DNA of 64,000 bases from Alphaproteobacteria bacterium (GCA_021776235.1 JAJFGG010000152.1:87284-151283); one strand, 5' to 3'. Positions 18,055 through 27,054 are shown, counted from the first letter of the stretch. Numbers and translations are program-made. Notes: generated by a model not told the origin, from the sequence alone.

Positions 18055-18536
18055 TCCGAGAGGATGATCTGCGTGGACCGGAGGTCGCCGGCCTCTTGCT
18101 GGCGCATCTTGACCATACCAGCAGTCATTCCCCTGCAGAGAGCATGCATGCCCTTGATCTTGCGGCATTGCGGGCGCCCGAGATTACCTTCTGGACAGCC
18201 TGGAACGGGGCGGATCTGTTGGGATGTGGCGCGCTGAAGAACCTTGGCAAGCGTCATGGTGAGATCAAGTCAATGCACACGGCGCAGTCACACCGTGGCA
18301 AAGGAGTTGCTTCGGCTATTCTCGAGCAGATCCTGGATGAGGCATGGCGGCGAAAATACCAGCGGCTGAGTTTGGAGACCGGCGGGATGGACGTGTTTGC
18401 CCCGGCCCGCGCCCTCTATGCCGGATTTGGATTTACCCTGTGCGAACCATTTCCGCCTTATCGCGAAGATCCATTCAGCGTTTTTATGACATTGCATATG
18501 ACCGACCGCGACGGTACCGGCAGCAATTCGAACTGA
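18048..18536 (+). CDS. GNAT-family N-acetyltransferase
   Basis: A 162-residue acetyltransferase with the acetyl-CoA motif HRGKGVASAILEQILDEA (about 83-100), preceded by EIKSMHTA and followed by ALYAGFGFTLCEPF; this layout is common in small GNATs acting on amino acids or small amines. The start at 18048 lies inside ccoS (7-base overlap), so it is translated from the cbb3 operon message. I see no known role for it in oxidase assembly, and the link may be only positional. The downstream gene has its own leader, so this is likely the last gene of the operon. Confidence 0.82.
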   Translation: MLIREDDLRGPEVAGLLLAHLDHTSSHSPAESMHALDLAALRAPEITFWTAWNGADLLGCGALKNLGKRHGEIKSMHTAQSHRGKGVASAILEQILDEAWRRKYQRLSLETGGMDVFAPARALYAGFGFTLCEPFPPYREDPFSVFMTLHMTDRDGTGSNSN

Positions 18537-18640
18537 GACAGAACCGGCGTACGATTGGCCGTAGCCTGGGTTATAGGCAGGAGTCATCGATCCCTGGCGC
18601 ATGCGCGACATGCTCTAAATCGTGAAGCCGTCTATAGTGT

Positions 18641-18661
18641 GCTCCTGGCAATTTCAGGAGC
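18641..18661 (+). promoter_or_regulatory. Hairpin sequestering the ribosome-binding site of the 18666 gene
   Basis: GCTCCTG (18641-18647) and CAGGAGC (18655-18661) are perfectly complementary, with a 7-base loop GCAATTT. The right arm contains the whole Shine-Dalgarno AGGAG (18656-18660), five bases from the ATG at 18666. Folding would block initiation, so the hairpin may be a translational switch such as a thermometer or protein-responsive leader. The geometry is directly visible; the function is inferred. Confidence 0.5.
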
Positions 18662-18665
18662 GGTT

Positions 18666-20225
18666 ATGGACTGGCAGGACGAGAGCGACGAATTGCGCCG
18701 CCGGCAGGCGTTGGCGCAAAACCTTGGCGGCGCGGACAAGATCGAGCGGCAGCACAAAGGCGGCCGTTTGACGGTACGGGAGAGGATCGACCGGATTCTC
18801 GATGCCGGCAGTTTCCAGGAAATTGGCGGCCTGGCAGGCGCTTTCGAATATGACGAGGCTGGCAATATCTCGTCCCATTCGCCAACCAACTGCGTCATGG
18901 GCCGGGGCCGGATCGATGGCCGGCCGGTGGTCGTTTCCGGCGATGACTTTACCGTGCGCGGCGGCTCGGCGGATGCGACGATCGCGGTAAAGGCCCAGTA
19001 CCCCGAAAGCATGGCGCGGGAATTGCGCCTGCCAATCATTCGCCTGATCGAAGGTTCGGGCGGCGGCGGCTCGGTCAAAACCATCGAGACCAAGGGCAGG
19101 GCCAATCTGCCCGGCGGGATGGGCACGTCCTCGGGCTTTCATTTACTGGCCGAGAATATGGCGACGGTGCCGGTCGTGGCCCTGGGCCTGGGATCGGTTG
19201 CCGGCCTGGGCGCGGCGCGCCTGGCGGCCAGCCACTATTCCGTATTGGTCAAGGATATCGGCGCCATGTTCGTCGCCGGGCCACCGGTCGTGAAACATAT
19301 CGGCGAGGATCTGGATAAGCAGGAACTGGGCGGCCATGCCATTCAGACGGCCGCCGGTGGCGTCGATCACGCGGCGGAAAGCGAAGCGGACGCCTTCGAA
19401 TGCGCGCGCCGCTTTCTCTCCTATCTGCCGTCATCGATCTATGATCTGCCGCCACGCGGAGCGCGACCGGATAACGCGATCCTGCAGGACGAAATGCTGG
19501 ACAGCATTATTCCCAAGAACAAGCGCAAGGTCTATCGCATGCGCAAGATCGTCGAGGCGTTGGTCGATCAGGAGTCGTTTTTTGAAATGGGCCGGATGTT
19601 TGGCCGTTCGATCATTACCGGTCTGGCCCGCCTTGATGGCTGGCCTGTGGCCTTGATGGCCTCGGACCCGCATTTCTATGGCGGTGCCTGGACCGCGGAT
19701 GCCTGCCAGAAAATTGTCCGTTTTGTCGACTTGGCCGAGACCTTTCACCTGCCGGTGGTTTATCTGGCGGATTGTCCCGGCTTTCTGGTCGGTGCCGAGG
19801 CGGAACGGACGGCGACCATCCGCCATGGTGTCCGCGCCATGGCGGCGGTCAACCAATCCACCGTGCCCTGGTGCTCGATTATCGTACGCAATTCCTTCGG
19901 GGTGGCCGGCGGCGCCCATCGCCCCGTCGGCCGTTATTCCGTGCGCTATGCCTGGTATACGGCGCGCTGGGGCTCGCTGCCCCTGGAGGGCGGGATCGAG
20001 GCAGCATATGCAGCCGACCTCGAGGCCGCCGACGACCCGCAGGCAAAGCTGGCCGAGATCGAAGAGCGGCTGAACCGGTTGCGCTCGCCATATCGTACTG
20101 CGGAGACTTTCTGGATCGAGGACATTATCGAACCGCACCGGACCCGGCCACTGTTGTGCGATTTTGCCAATCTGGCGGCACCGTTACGGACGCCGGGCCC
20201 GTCCAGTTTCGGCATGCGACCTTAG
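18666..20225 (+). CDS. Acyl-CoA carboxylase carboxyltransferase (beta) subunit, second copy
   Basis: A 519-residue carboxyltransferase, the second in the window. The opening KGGRLTVRERIDRILDAGSF, the oxyanion segment EGSGGGGSVKTIETKG and the C-terminal RNSFGVAGGAHRP and WGSLPLEGGIEAAY blocks are family hallmarks. It differs clearly from the 8429-9988 protein (for example NSFGVAGGAH versus NYGVAAAAHYGP), so it probably serves another acyl-CoA. The start at 18666 is chosen for the CAGGAG site immediately upstream; an in-frame start at 18555 has no support. No biotin-containing alpha subunit is nearby. Confidence 0.92.
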   Translation: MDWQDESDELRRRQALAQNLGGADKIERQHKGGRLTVRERIDRILDAGSFQEIGGLAGAFEYDEAGNISSHSPTNCVMGRGRIDGRPVVVSGDDFTVRGGSADATIAVKAQYPESMARELRLPIIRLIEGSGGGGSVKTIETKGRANLPGGMGTSSGFHLLAENMATVPVVALGLGSVAGLGAARLAASHYSVLVKDIGAMFVAGPPVVKHIGEDLDKQELGGHAIQTAAGGVDHAAESEADAFECARRFLSYLPSSIYDLPPRGARPDNAILQDEMLDSIIPKNKRKVYRMRKIVEALVDQESFFEMGRMFGRSIITGLARLDGWPVALMASDPHFYGGAWTADACQKIVRFVDLAETFHLPVVYLADCPGFLVGAEAERTATIRHGVRAMAAVNQSTVPWCSIIVRNSFGVAGGAHRPVGRYSVRYAWYTARWGSLPLEGGIEAAYAADLEAADDPQAKLAEIEERLNRLRSPYRTAETFWIEDIIEPHRTRPLLCDFANLAAPLRTPGPSSFGMRP

Positions 20226-20266
20226 AGCAACTTGTCTGCGTTCGTTTGATCTCGCGGGAAGTTTTC

Positions 20267-21130
20267 CTATTCGGCGCCGTTCAGGCGCCAATCGTAGGTG
20301 GCGCGGTCCAGGCGGCCGTGATTGGCGAGCTTTTTAGCCAGGGCGGGCGCGGCATATCGTTGCAGATGGGATAGCACGCCCGCCTCACTGTCGCCGAAAT
20401 CCTCAATGAACCAGTCATAGATGCTTGAGACGACCAGCGCCCCGTCCGCAAAGCGCACGCCTCTGGGGTGGTTGACGAAGGCCCGCGCGGCGGCCTCCAG
20501 ACGGGCCTCCATATCCTTTGCCCCATAGGCCCTGGCGCCCAGATTGGGGCAACCTAAGGAGGCGCAATTCAGGGCGTAATGGATCCGCGGGTCACGCCAC
20601 AGAGGCCGCAGAATACGATGCTCCATGTCATTCAGGCTGACGTCTTCACCCTCGATCCGCAGCAATTTCTTGTCCCAGGGTCCATCGCTGAAAAATCCGG
20701 GCGAGATATCGATATCCCGGATCGAGGCGACGGGGCCGTTGTCCAGCACCACCTTGACCGTCAGGGCATTGTAAAGATTGATCCAATAGGCCCGTTGCTG
20801 GGCCCGGTTGTAGGCGCTGATGGGCAGGGCCGCCAGTCTTGCGACCAATTGATCCAATTCGGCGCGGTCGGCGGCGCTGACCGCGCCGTAGCGGAACAGG
20901 TTTATGCCGCCGGGTGAAGGCTTCAGATAGCGCCGCAACAGAGCGTCCCAGGCCGAGAAATCGATTTCGGCGGCATTATGTTCGTCCGCCTGGTTCCAGC
21001 GCGGCCAGGGGTCGGCGCCGGGCGCGGCCAATGCCTCGAATGAACGAAAACCCGATGCCGGCGCCAGCGAGGGGGCTGTTGCGACGGCCGCCAGCAGAAT
21101 CAGGCCGAATAAGTACGCCGGCAAATTCAT
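20267..21130 (-). CDS. DUF547 domain protein, exported
   Basis: A 287-residue protein with a hydrophobic N-terminal signal (LPAYLFGLILLAAVATAPSL), consistent with export to the periplasm. The mature part carries DUF547 hallmarks: RAYWINLYNALTVKVVLD, DVSLNDMEHRILRPLW and HYALNCASLGCPNL. The family's biochemical function is unknown. I chose the ATG at 21130 because the signal peptide begins there and it overlaps the stop of the upstream transporter gene by 4 bases (ATGA), indicating one transcript. An in-frame extension to 21325 would lie inside that transporter gene. Confidence 0.88.
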   Translation of the reverse strand: MNLPAYLFGLILLAAVATAPSLAPASGFRSFEALAAPGADPWPRWNQADEHNAAEIDFSAWDALLRRYLKPSPGGINLFRYGAVSAADRAELDQLVARLAALPISAYNRAQQRAYWINLYNALTVKVVLDNGPVASIRDIDISPGFFSDGPWDKKLLRIEGEDVSLNDMEHRILRPLWRDPRIHYALNCASLGCPNLGARAYGAKDMEARLEAAARAFVNHPRGVRFADGALVVSSIYDWFIEDFGDSEAGVLSHLQRYAAPALAKKLANHGRLDRATYDWRLNGAE

Positions 21131-22038
21131 GCTCCAACCTCGCTGCTTGCCCGTTTCTTGGCGCGGGCCTCGCGGTGGGCGATGTAGGTGGCCGAGGTCA
21201 CGATAATACCGCCCCCCACCCAGGTCCAGATATCCGGTTCTTCGGCAAAGGCGTAGAAACCCAGAATTGTGGCCCAGACCAGTTGCAGGAACGATATCGG
21301 TTGCAGGGCCGTGACTTCGGCGCAACGGAAGGCCTGGGTCATGGTCATATGGCCCACGGTGGCCAGACCCGCGACGGCGAACAGCCAGATCATCTCCTCA
21401 CCGGTCGGCGTGCGCCAGAAATACATGGCCGGCGGGAAAAGGGTCAGGGTTACAAAGACCCCCATGACCGCGACGATGGTGCCGTTATGTTCGGTCTCGG
21501 TCAATTTCTTGCCGATCAGCAAAGAGGCGGCAAAGAACGGCGCGGCGACCAGCTGTGCGATCGCGCCCAGTTCGATCACTTGCAGCCCGGGTCGCAGAAT
21601 GACAATGGCGCCGGCGAAGGCAATCAGCACGGCGCTGATGCGGCGCAGATACAGTCTTTCGCCCAGAAACAGGGCGGCGCCCAAAGTCGCGAAAATGGGT
21701 GCAGTGAAACCAAGCGCGGTCACCTCGGCCACCGGAATATGGGCCATGGCGTAAAACCACAGCATGACGCCAAAGGCATGCATCAGACCACGGGCCGCGT
21801 GCAGGCCGTAGCGCCGGGGCCGGTTGCGATAGCTGCGAATTTCCCGCCACAGAATGGGCGTCAGAAATATCAGGGCAATGGCATAACGCAGAAAGGCCAG
21901 CTGTATGGGGTGCATATTGCTGCCCAAATGGCGAACCACCCCGGTGACGCCGACAAAGATCAACCCGGTCAGGAACATCCAGGCGATACCCTTGGCGTTG
22001 CCGCTGCTGGCGGCGAAGATCACGCTCAATCTGGACAT
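21127..22038 (-). CDS. EamA-family (DMT superfamily) transporter
   Basis: A 303-residue polytopic membrane protein with about ten hydrophobic segments arranged as two EamA repeats (roughly residues 12-148 and 155-290). The GLMHAFGVMLWFYAMAHIPVAEVTALGF stretch spans the fourth and fifth helices, and ALQPISFLQLVWATILGFYAF is the matching part of repeat two. DMT/EamA proteins export amino acids, purines or other small metabolites; the substrate is unknown. It is first in a two-gene minus-strand operon with the DUF547 gene, joined by an ATGA overlap. Confidence 0.9.
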   Translation of the reverse strand: MSRLSVIFAASSGNAKGIAWMFLTGLIFVGVTGVVRHLGSNMHPIQLAFLRYAIALIFLTPILWREIRSYRNRPRRYGLHAARGLMHAFGVMLWFYAMAHIPVAEVTALGFTAPIFATLGAALFLGERLYLRRISAVLIAFAGAIVILRPGLQVIELGAIAQLVAAPFFAASLLIGKKLTETEHNGTIVAVMGVFVTLTLFPPAMYFWRTPTGEEMIWLFAVAGLATVGHMTMTQAFRCAEVTALQPISFLQLVWATILGFYAFAEEPDIWTWVGGGIIVTSATYIAHREARAKKRASSEVGA

Positions 22039-22282
22039 CTAGCCTTGGTTTCCTATCTGGTCCGGGGCCGTTCTACCGCCGAACGGGCCATTATTGCCGG
22101 ATAAAGGCGGCAACTTGGCCATGCACCTTTGACACCGATCCAATTGAACAAGCAACGGTATTTCTTCTAGGCTGTAACGGTGAGCTGTTTGCGGTCGACC
22201 GGGATGGGGACCACATCCGGTTTACCGCGTCACGATGTTACGAATTTGCATGAATGCAGAAACTCATGGATAGGAGAGGCTA

Positions 22283-22684
22283 ATGGCTGAAAGTGAAAAT
22301 TATACCAAGGGCCGGGAAATCCGCCGCCAGTTGATGGGCGATGCCATGGTCCAGGATATGGCGACGACCACCTACAATAACCCGACCATGGAAAAGTTCG
22401 GCCAGTATACCTCGGAAGCGATCTTCGGCATGCTCTGGTCCCGGCCAGGGCTGGATCTCAAAACCCGGACCCTGATTTGCGTCATCTCGGACACCTCGAC
22501 CGCCCGCTGGCCGGAACTGGAAATTCACCTGCGAATGGCCTTGCGCCAGGGTTGGACCGAGGACGAACTGGGCGAGGTTCTGCTGCATCTGGCCGGCTAT
22601 ATCGGCGTGCCCTCGGTGCGCGAGGCCATGATCATCGCCGACAAGGTCTTCACCGAAACGGCTGCCGAGGGCGCGGGCGACTGA
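22283..22684 (+). CDS. Carboxymuconolactone decarboxylase (CMD)-family protein
   Basis: A 133-residue all-helical protein of the CMD/AhpD superfamily. The segment LDLKTRTLICVISDTSTARWPELEIHLRMALRQGWTEDELGEVLLHLAGYIGVPSVREAM matches the PcaC-like core. The CxxC pair of AhpD-type peroxidase partners is absent, so peroxidatic activity is unlikely and the exact reaction is open. A GGAGAGG ribosome-binding site precedes the ATG at 22283. It appears monocistronic: the next gene is convergent, and 244 bases without a recognisable feature lie upstream. Confidence 0.85.
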   Translation: MAESENYTKGREIRRQLMGDAMVQDMATTTYNNPTMEKFGQYTSEAIFGMLWSRPGLDLKTRTLICVISDTSTARWPELEIHLRMALRQGWTEDELGEVLLHLAGYIGVPSVREAMIIADKVFTETAAEGAGD

Positions 22685-22722
22685 CCGCAACGCGGCGTTT
22701 TACATTATCAAGGGCGGCCGGT

Positions 22723-23493
22723 TTATGCTTTCTCGCCGCCCCGGGTCGCCAGGAAGGCTTCGATGACCGCCTGGGCCTGGCCCGTGGCATAGGCTTCCTG
22801 TTGCCCCAGGACGCCCGCGCGGAAGGCCTCGTCGAAGCCGGCCAGGGCGATCTCGCGAAAGCGCGCCTTGGTGCGGGCCCAGGCGACGGTCGGTTTGTCC
22901 GCCAGGGTCGTGGCCAGTTCGCAGGCCTTGGCAATGACCTGATCCTGTTCGACCATGAAGTTGATCAGGCCCAGGTCATGGGCTTCTTCCGCCGCCATCA
23001 GGCGCCCGGTCATGGATAGTTCCTGGTTCCTGGACCAGCCCAAATGCAGGGACATCCAGTAGGAACCCATGATGGACGGGATAGCGGCATTGATTTCCGG
23101 CTGTCCCATGCGGGCGCCGTCGTGGCTGACGCGCAGATCAGAGACCAGGGCAATCTGAAAGCCGCCGCCTGCCGCGATGCCGTTGATGGCGGCGATGACC
23201 GGTTTGTCCGTCAGCAGAATCTGACGATAGACATTGCAGACCGTACCGAACCAGGTTTCGATATCGGCAACCTGCATTCCCCGGGCTTCCTGCAGGTCCA
23301 CGCCGGCGCAAAAGGCGCGCTGACCCGCGCCGGTCAGGACAATGCCCCGCACGGTGTCATCGCCGTCCAGATCGATCAAGGCGGCGGCGATACCTCGCGC
23401 CAGGGCCAACGACAATGCGTTGAGATTATCGGGCCGGTTAAAGCGCAATATGGCGATATCGCCCGCCCGTTTCACCTCTATGACATCAGGCAT
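22723..23493 (-). CDS. Enoyl-CoA hydratase/isomerase family protein with Glu-to-Gln change
   Basis: A 256-residue crotonase-fold protein. The oxyanion region FCAGVDLQEA and the segment GQPEINAAIPSIMG (E133 at the second catalytic position) are present. The first catalytic position, normally the E in GGGxE, is Q113 (GGGFQIAL). Loss of one of the two glutamates argues against ordinary hydratase activity and favours another crotonase reaction such as isomerisation, hydrolysis or dehalogenation. It ends convergently with the CMD gene (38-base gap) and starts 33 bases after the PHA synthase stop on the same strand, so it may be co-transcribed with phaC. Confidence 0.88.
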   Translation of the reverse strand: MPDVIEVKRAGDIAILRFNRPDNLNALSLALARGIAAALIDLDGDDTVRGIVLTGAGQRAFCAGVDLQEARGMQVADIETWFGTVCNVYRQILLTDKPVIAAINGIAAGGGFQIALVSDLRVSHDGARMGQPEINAAIPSIMGSYWMSLHLGWSRNQELSMTGRLMAAEEAHDLGLINFMVEQDQVIAKACELATTLADKPTVAWARTKARFREIALAGFDEAFRAGVLGQQEAYATGQAQAVIEAFLATRGGEKA

Positions 23494-23526
23494 TCCCGCT
23501 CCTGAATCCTCTTCTCGTGGGCAGTT

Positions 23527-25344
23527 TCATTCCTGCTCATCCGAGCGGACCTTGACGTAGCTGCCCGGTGCATCCTCCAGGATCGGGGCCGCCTCGCTGC
23601 CCGGCAAGCGTGCCTTGACCTTTGCGCCGGATTGCCTGGCGATCCATTCGCCCCATTGCGGCCACCACGAGCCTTCGTGCTGCGTCGCGCCCGCGAACCA
23701 TTCATCGGGGCTGGCGGGATTCTCCGGATTGCTCCAATAGCCGTATTTTTTTGCCGCCGGCGGATTGACGATGCCGGCGATATGGCCCGACCCGGCCAGG
23801 GTAAATGTGGTCTCGCCGCGATAAAGCTGGGTGGCCGCGTAGGTGCCCTTCCAGGGCGCAATGTGGTCTTCCTTGGTGGAAATGATGTGCACGGGGATCG
23901 TCACGGCCGTCAGGTCGATGGGTGTGCCACCCAGTTCGATCCCGCCCGGCTGGGACAGCAAATTATCCTGGTACATATTGCGCAGATAGAAACTGTGCAT
24001 CTTTGCCGGCATCCGGGTCGAATCCGAATTCCAGTACAGCAGATCAAAGGGGAAGGGGTCCTTGCCCATCAGATAATTGTTGATGACGAAGGACCAGATC
24101 AGATCGTTGGCGCGCAGCATATTGAAGGTGGAGGCCATGGCCGCGCCTTCCAGAATGCCGCCCTGATCCGCCATCTTCTGTTCCAGCTGGGACAATTGCT
24201 CGTCATCAATGAATATGGACAACTCGCCAGGTTCGGCGAAATCCACCAGGGCGGTAAAAAAGGTCGCGGATTTGATGCGCTGATCGTTCTTGGCCGCCAT
24301 GTGGGCCAGGGTCGCGCCGGTTAGGGTGCCGCCCAGGCAATAGCCGATAATGTTGACTTCGTCCTCGCCGCAGGCGGCCTTGACACCGTCCAGGGCCGCA
24401 AAAATGCCTTCGAACATGTAATCTTCAAAGGTTTTTTCCGCCAGCCGCTGGTCAGGATTGACCCATGAAATCACGAATACTGTCAGGCCCTGGGCGACGG
24501 CCCATTTAATGAAGGAATTTTCCGGTTTCAGATCCAGGATGTAGAATTTGTTGATCCAGGGCGGCACGATCAGCAGGGGACGCTTGTGTACCTGGGCCGT
24601 ACTGGGTTGGTACTGGATCAATTGGATCAGGTCACTTTGCCAGACGACCTTGCCCTCGCTGACGGCAATATTCTCCCCCACCGAAAAGGCATCCGGGTCG
24701 GTCATCTTGATGGCCAGTTTGCCTTTTCCCCGCTCCAGGTCGTCCAGCATGTTCTGCATGCCGCGCACCAGGTTTTCGCCCTTGGTCTCGACGGTTTCGC
24801 GCAGCACTTCCGGATTGGTCGCGACGAAGTTCGAAGGCGCCATGGCGTCGGTGAACTGGCGGGTATAAAAATCGACTTTTTGTGCCGTGGCCTCGTCCAG
24901 GCCTTCCACGTCGTGCACCGTGTTTTGCACCCAGCGCGAGGTCAGCAGATAGGACTGTTTGATAAAATCGAAGATCTGGTTGTTTTCCCATTCTTCGCCA
25001 CGGAAACGTTTGTCGCCCTTTTCCGGCTTGACCAGCGGTTCCGCCCCTTCGCCCAGCATGCCCTTGGCGGCGTTTTGCCACAGGTTCATATAGTCCTGCC
25101 ACAAGGCCATCTGTGCCTCCACCAACTTGGTGGGGTCGGACATCATTTTGCTTGTCAATTCCATGAACGCGGATCCAATATTCATCGGATCGGTATCCAC
25201 CTGCCCGCCATCCTTGGCCTGCCGTTGCAGGAAATCGTTAACCATAGTCTGGCACTGTTCGGCAACCTTGATCATGTTTTCGGAGAATTCGGCCGCTTGC
25301 GGATTGGCCGATCCGGTCGCGCCGGTTTCAGTATCTTGGGGCAT
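23527..25344 (-). CDS. phaC: Class I poly(3-hydroxyalkanoate) synthase
   Basis: A 605-residue PHA synthase that polymerises 3-hydroxyacyl-CoA, usually (R)-3-hydroxybutyryl-CoA, at the granule surface. The lipase-like box GYCLGG places the nucleophile at C336; D493 (STKEDHIAPW) and H521 (AGSGHIAGIVNPP) complete the triad. The N-terminal PhaC_N region and the motif PPWINKFYILDL are typical of class I, as is the length (about 590 residues in Cupriavidus). No phaA, phaB, phasin or phaR is adjacent. The gene is divergent from the OmpA-like lipoprotein gene across 213 bases. Confidence 0.95.
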   Translation of the reverse strand: MPQDTETGATGSANPQAAEFSENMIKVAEQCQTMVNDFLQRQAKDGGQVDTDPMNIGSAFMELTSKMMSDPTKLVEAQMALWQDYMNLWQNAAKGMLGEGAEPLVKPEKGDKRFRGEEWENNQIFDFIKQSYLLTSRWVQNTVHDVEGLDEATAQKVDFYTRQFTDAMAPSNFVATNPEVLRETVETKGENLVRGMQNMLDDLERGKGKLAIKMTDPDAFSVGENIAVSEGKVVWQSDLIQLIQYQPSTAQVHKRPLLIVPPWINKFYILDLKPENSFIKWAVAQGLTVFVISWVNPDQRLAEKTFEDYMFEGIFAALDGVKAACGEDEVNIIGYCLGGTLTGATLAHMAAKNDQRIKSATFFTALVDFAEPGELSIFIDDEQLSQLEQKMADQGGILEGAAMASTFNMLRANDLIWSFVINNYLMGKDPFPFDLLYWNSDSTRMPAKMHSFYLRNMYQDNLLSQPGGIELGGTPIDLTAVTIPVHIISTKEDHIAPWKGTYAATQLYRGETTFTLAGSGHIAGIVNPPAAKKYGYWSNPENPASPDEWFAGATQHEGSWWPQWGEWIARQSGAKVKARLPGSEAAPILEDAPGSYVKVRSDEQE

Positions 25345-25557
25345 GGCGGGTCTCGATCCTTGAAAGACGGGTCTTCTGATAACGGCTACCCGGTTTGACG
25401 AACACTGACTTGGTCATACTATGCCGAAGTGATTCGTTGAAGATAGCGACGGTTGTTGGCAAACTACCTGAAGTCTATAACAATGGCCAATATAGTTCCA
25501 ATTGGGCCCTGCCGCGGTCCGGATTTGAGCTATCCCAGTCGGAGGAGCATGCGCGGG

Positions 25558-27054
25558 ATGAACGGACAAATAGCACAAGGTCACGTCGCCCGGACGGAGC
25601 GCGGGTCTGTCGGGCGAAAGTCCGGGCAGCTGACCGCCCTGGTAATGATACTTGCCCTGGCCGGCTGCGCCGATACCCCGGACTGGGCTGATCCGGGCGA
25701 CTGGTTCAACGACGATGTGGAACAATTGCCGCCGGCGCCGCAATCGTCGGCCAAGACGCCGGGCGCCGACAAGCCCTACCCCAAGCTGAGCGAGACGCAG
25801 GCACCGGCAAATACCGGTAGCTCTGCCGCGGCGCTGCAGGAACTGACAAACAGTCTGGTCGCCGACCGGGACAACGCCAGATACACCAAGCAGGATGTGC
25901 GCGCCGTGGATCAGCGCGTGGCAGCCTTGCCACCACCGCCGCCAACCCTCAAGCCCATCCCGGAAGCCAAGGCCCAATCGGCCGCGCCAAAACGGATTGA
26001 GGACGTCAGCCCGCAACGGATGGCGGCCATACCGGCGACCCAGGGCACGGCGCCCCGGTCGGAATTGCCATCCTTGCCCGCCGCGCCGACACCTATGGCC
26101 GCAAGCCCGGACAGAAATAGTGGTACGACAGCCTCTGGCGGCTTCGCTCAAGTGCCCTCCATCGTGCAACGCCGTGGCAGCGCGCCGCCGCCGCCGCCGC
26201 CAACTCCCATCGCCGAAGTGTCGCGGCTGCCGATCCCGCAGATCGTCCAGAAGGGCGACGCTAACGGTCAACAGGCGGTTGGTACGGCCGCATTGCCCCA
26301 GCCGCCTGCCGCCGTGGCGCCGGCCCCGGCTGTGACCCGCCCCGAGGCGCCCAGGCTTATGCCGTCCACCGCCCAAGGCGTTCCGCAACTTGCGGCCCAG
26401 GGTGGCGCGGCGATGGCGCCGTCGGTACAGGTCAATCTGCAGGTTGGTCAGGATCAGTCGATCCTGGCGCAGACATTTGCCGCCTCAGTGGCGGCCCAGG
26501 GTAGTTCCACCGTACGCCAGCCGGGCAATGTCTTCTATGCCTCGAACGCCACGCCCATCGGCGGGCAATGGCCGACCGTCGTGCCCGGCGTCGTACAACA
26601 GGCCTTTAATGCGTCCCTAAACAGTGCCGATCAGGGTGTGCCGACGGTACAGGGCTCTGTCATAGCGTCGCCGCAAATGAGCAACGACGCCATGCGGCGT
26701 TTGCCAGGTGCGCCGGGGCTGATCCGCTTTGGCCACGGTTCGACCCGCTTGAGCGGGAAGGAAAAGAAATACCTGAAGCAAATTGCCAAACAGGCCCAAA
26801 GCGAAGGCAAGATGGTTTATGTCGTTGGGCATGCCAGCCAGCGCACGGGTGATATGGACTATGCCAAGCACAAACTGGTAAATTTCAATCTCTCGCTGGA
26901 TCGGGCCAATGCCGTGGCGGGCGAACTGCGCCGCAGTGGTGTTGCCTCGGATCGGATCGTGGTGCAGGCAAAGGGCGACGCCGACCCGTTGTATTTCGAA
27001 TTTATGCCGGATGGCGAGGCACAGAATCGCCGGGTTGAAGTTTTTATCCGTTAG
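25558..27054 (+). CDS. OmpA-like lipoprotein with long proline/alanine-rich linker
   Basis: A 498-residue envelope protein. The N-terminal region has a hydrophobic segment ending in a lipobox (LALAGC, Cys at about residue 37), preceded by a longer basic n-region than usual. Residues about 60-360 are low-complexity and rich in Pro, Ala and Gln, with runs such as PPPPPPTP, likely disordered. The last 100 residues form an OmpA-type peptidoglycan-binding domain (VGHASQR..., LSLDRANAVAGELRRSGV, AQNRRVEVFI). I prefer the ATG at 25558, 10 bases from GGAGGAG, over 25549, which is too close. It probably tethers the outer membrane to the wall across a wide gap. Confidence 0.82.
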   Translation: MNGQIAQGHVARTERGSVGRKSGQLTALVMILALAGCADTPDWADPGDWFNDDVEQLPPAPQSSAKTPGADKPYPKLSETQAPANTGSSAAALQELTNSLVADRDNARYTKQDVRAVDQRVAALPPPPPTLKPIPEAKAQSAAPKRIEDVSPQRMAAIPATQGTAPRSELPSLPAAPTPMAASPDRNSGTTASGGFAQVPSIVQRRGSAPPPPPPTPIAEVSRLPIPQIVQKGDANGQQAVGTAALPQPPAAVAPAPAVTRPEAPRLMPSTAQGVPQLAAQGGAAMAPSVQVNLQVGQDQSILAQTFAASVAAQGSSTVRQPGNVFYASNATPIGGQWPTVVPGVVQQAFNASLNSADQGVPTVQGSVIASPQMSNDAMRRLPGAPGLIRFGHGSTRLSGKEKKYLKQIAKQAQSEGKMVYVVGHASQRTGDMDYAKHKLVNFNLSLDRANAVAGELRRSGVASDRIVVQAKGDADPLYFEFMPDGEAQNRRVEVFIR

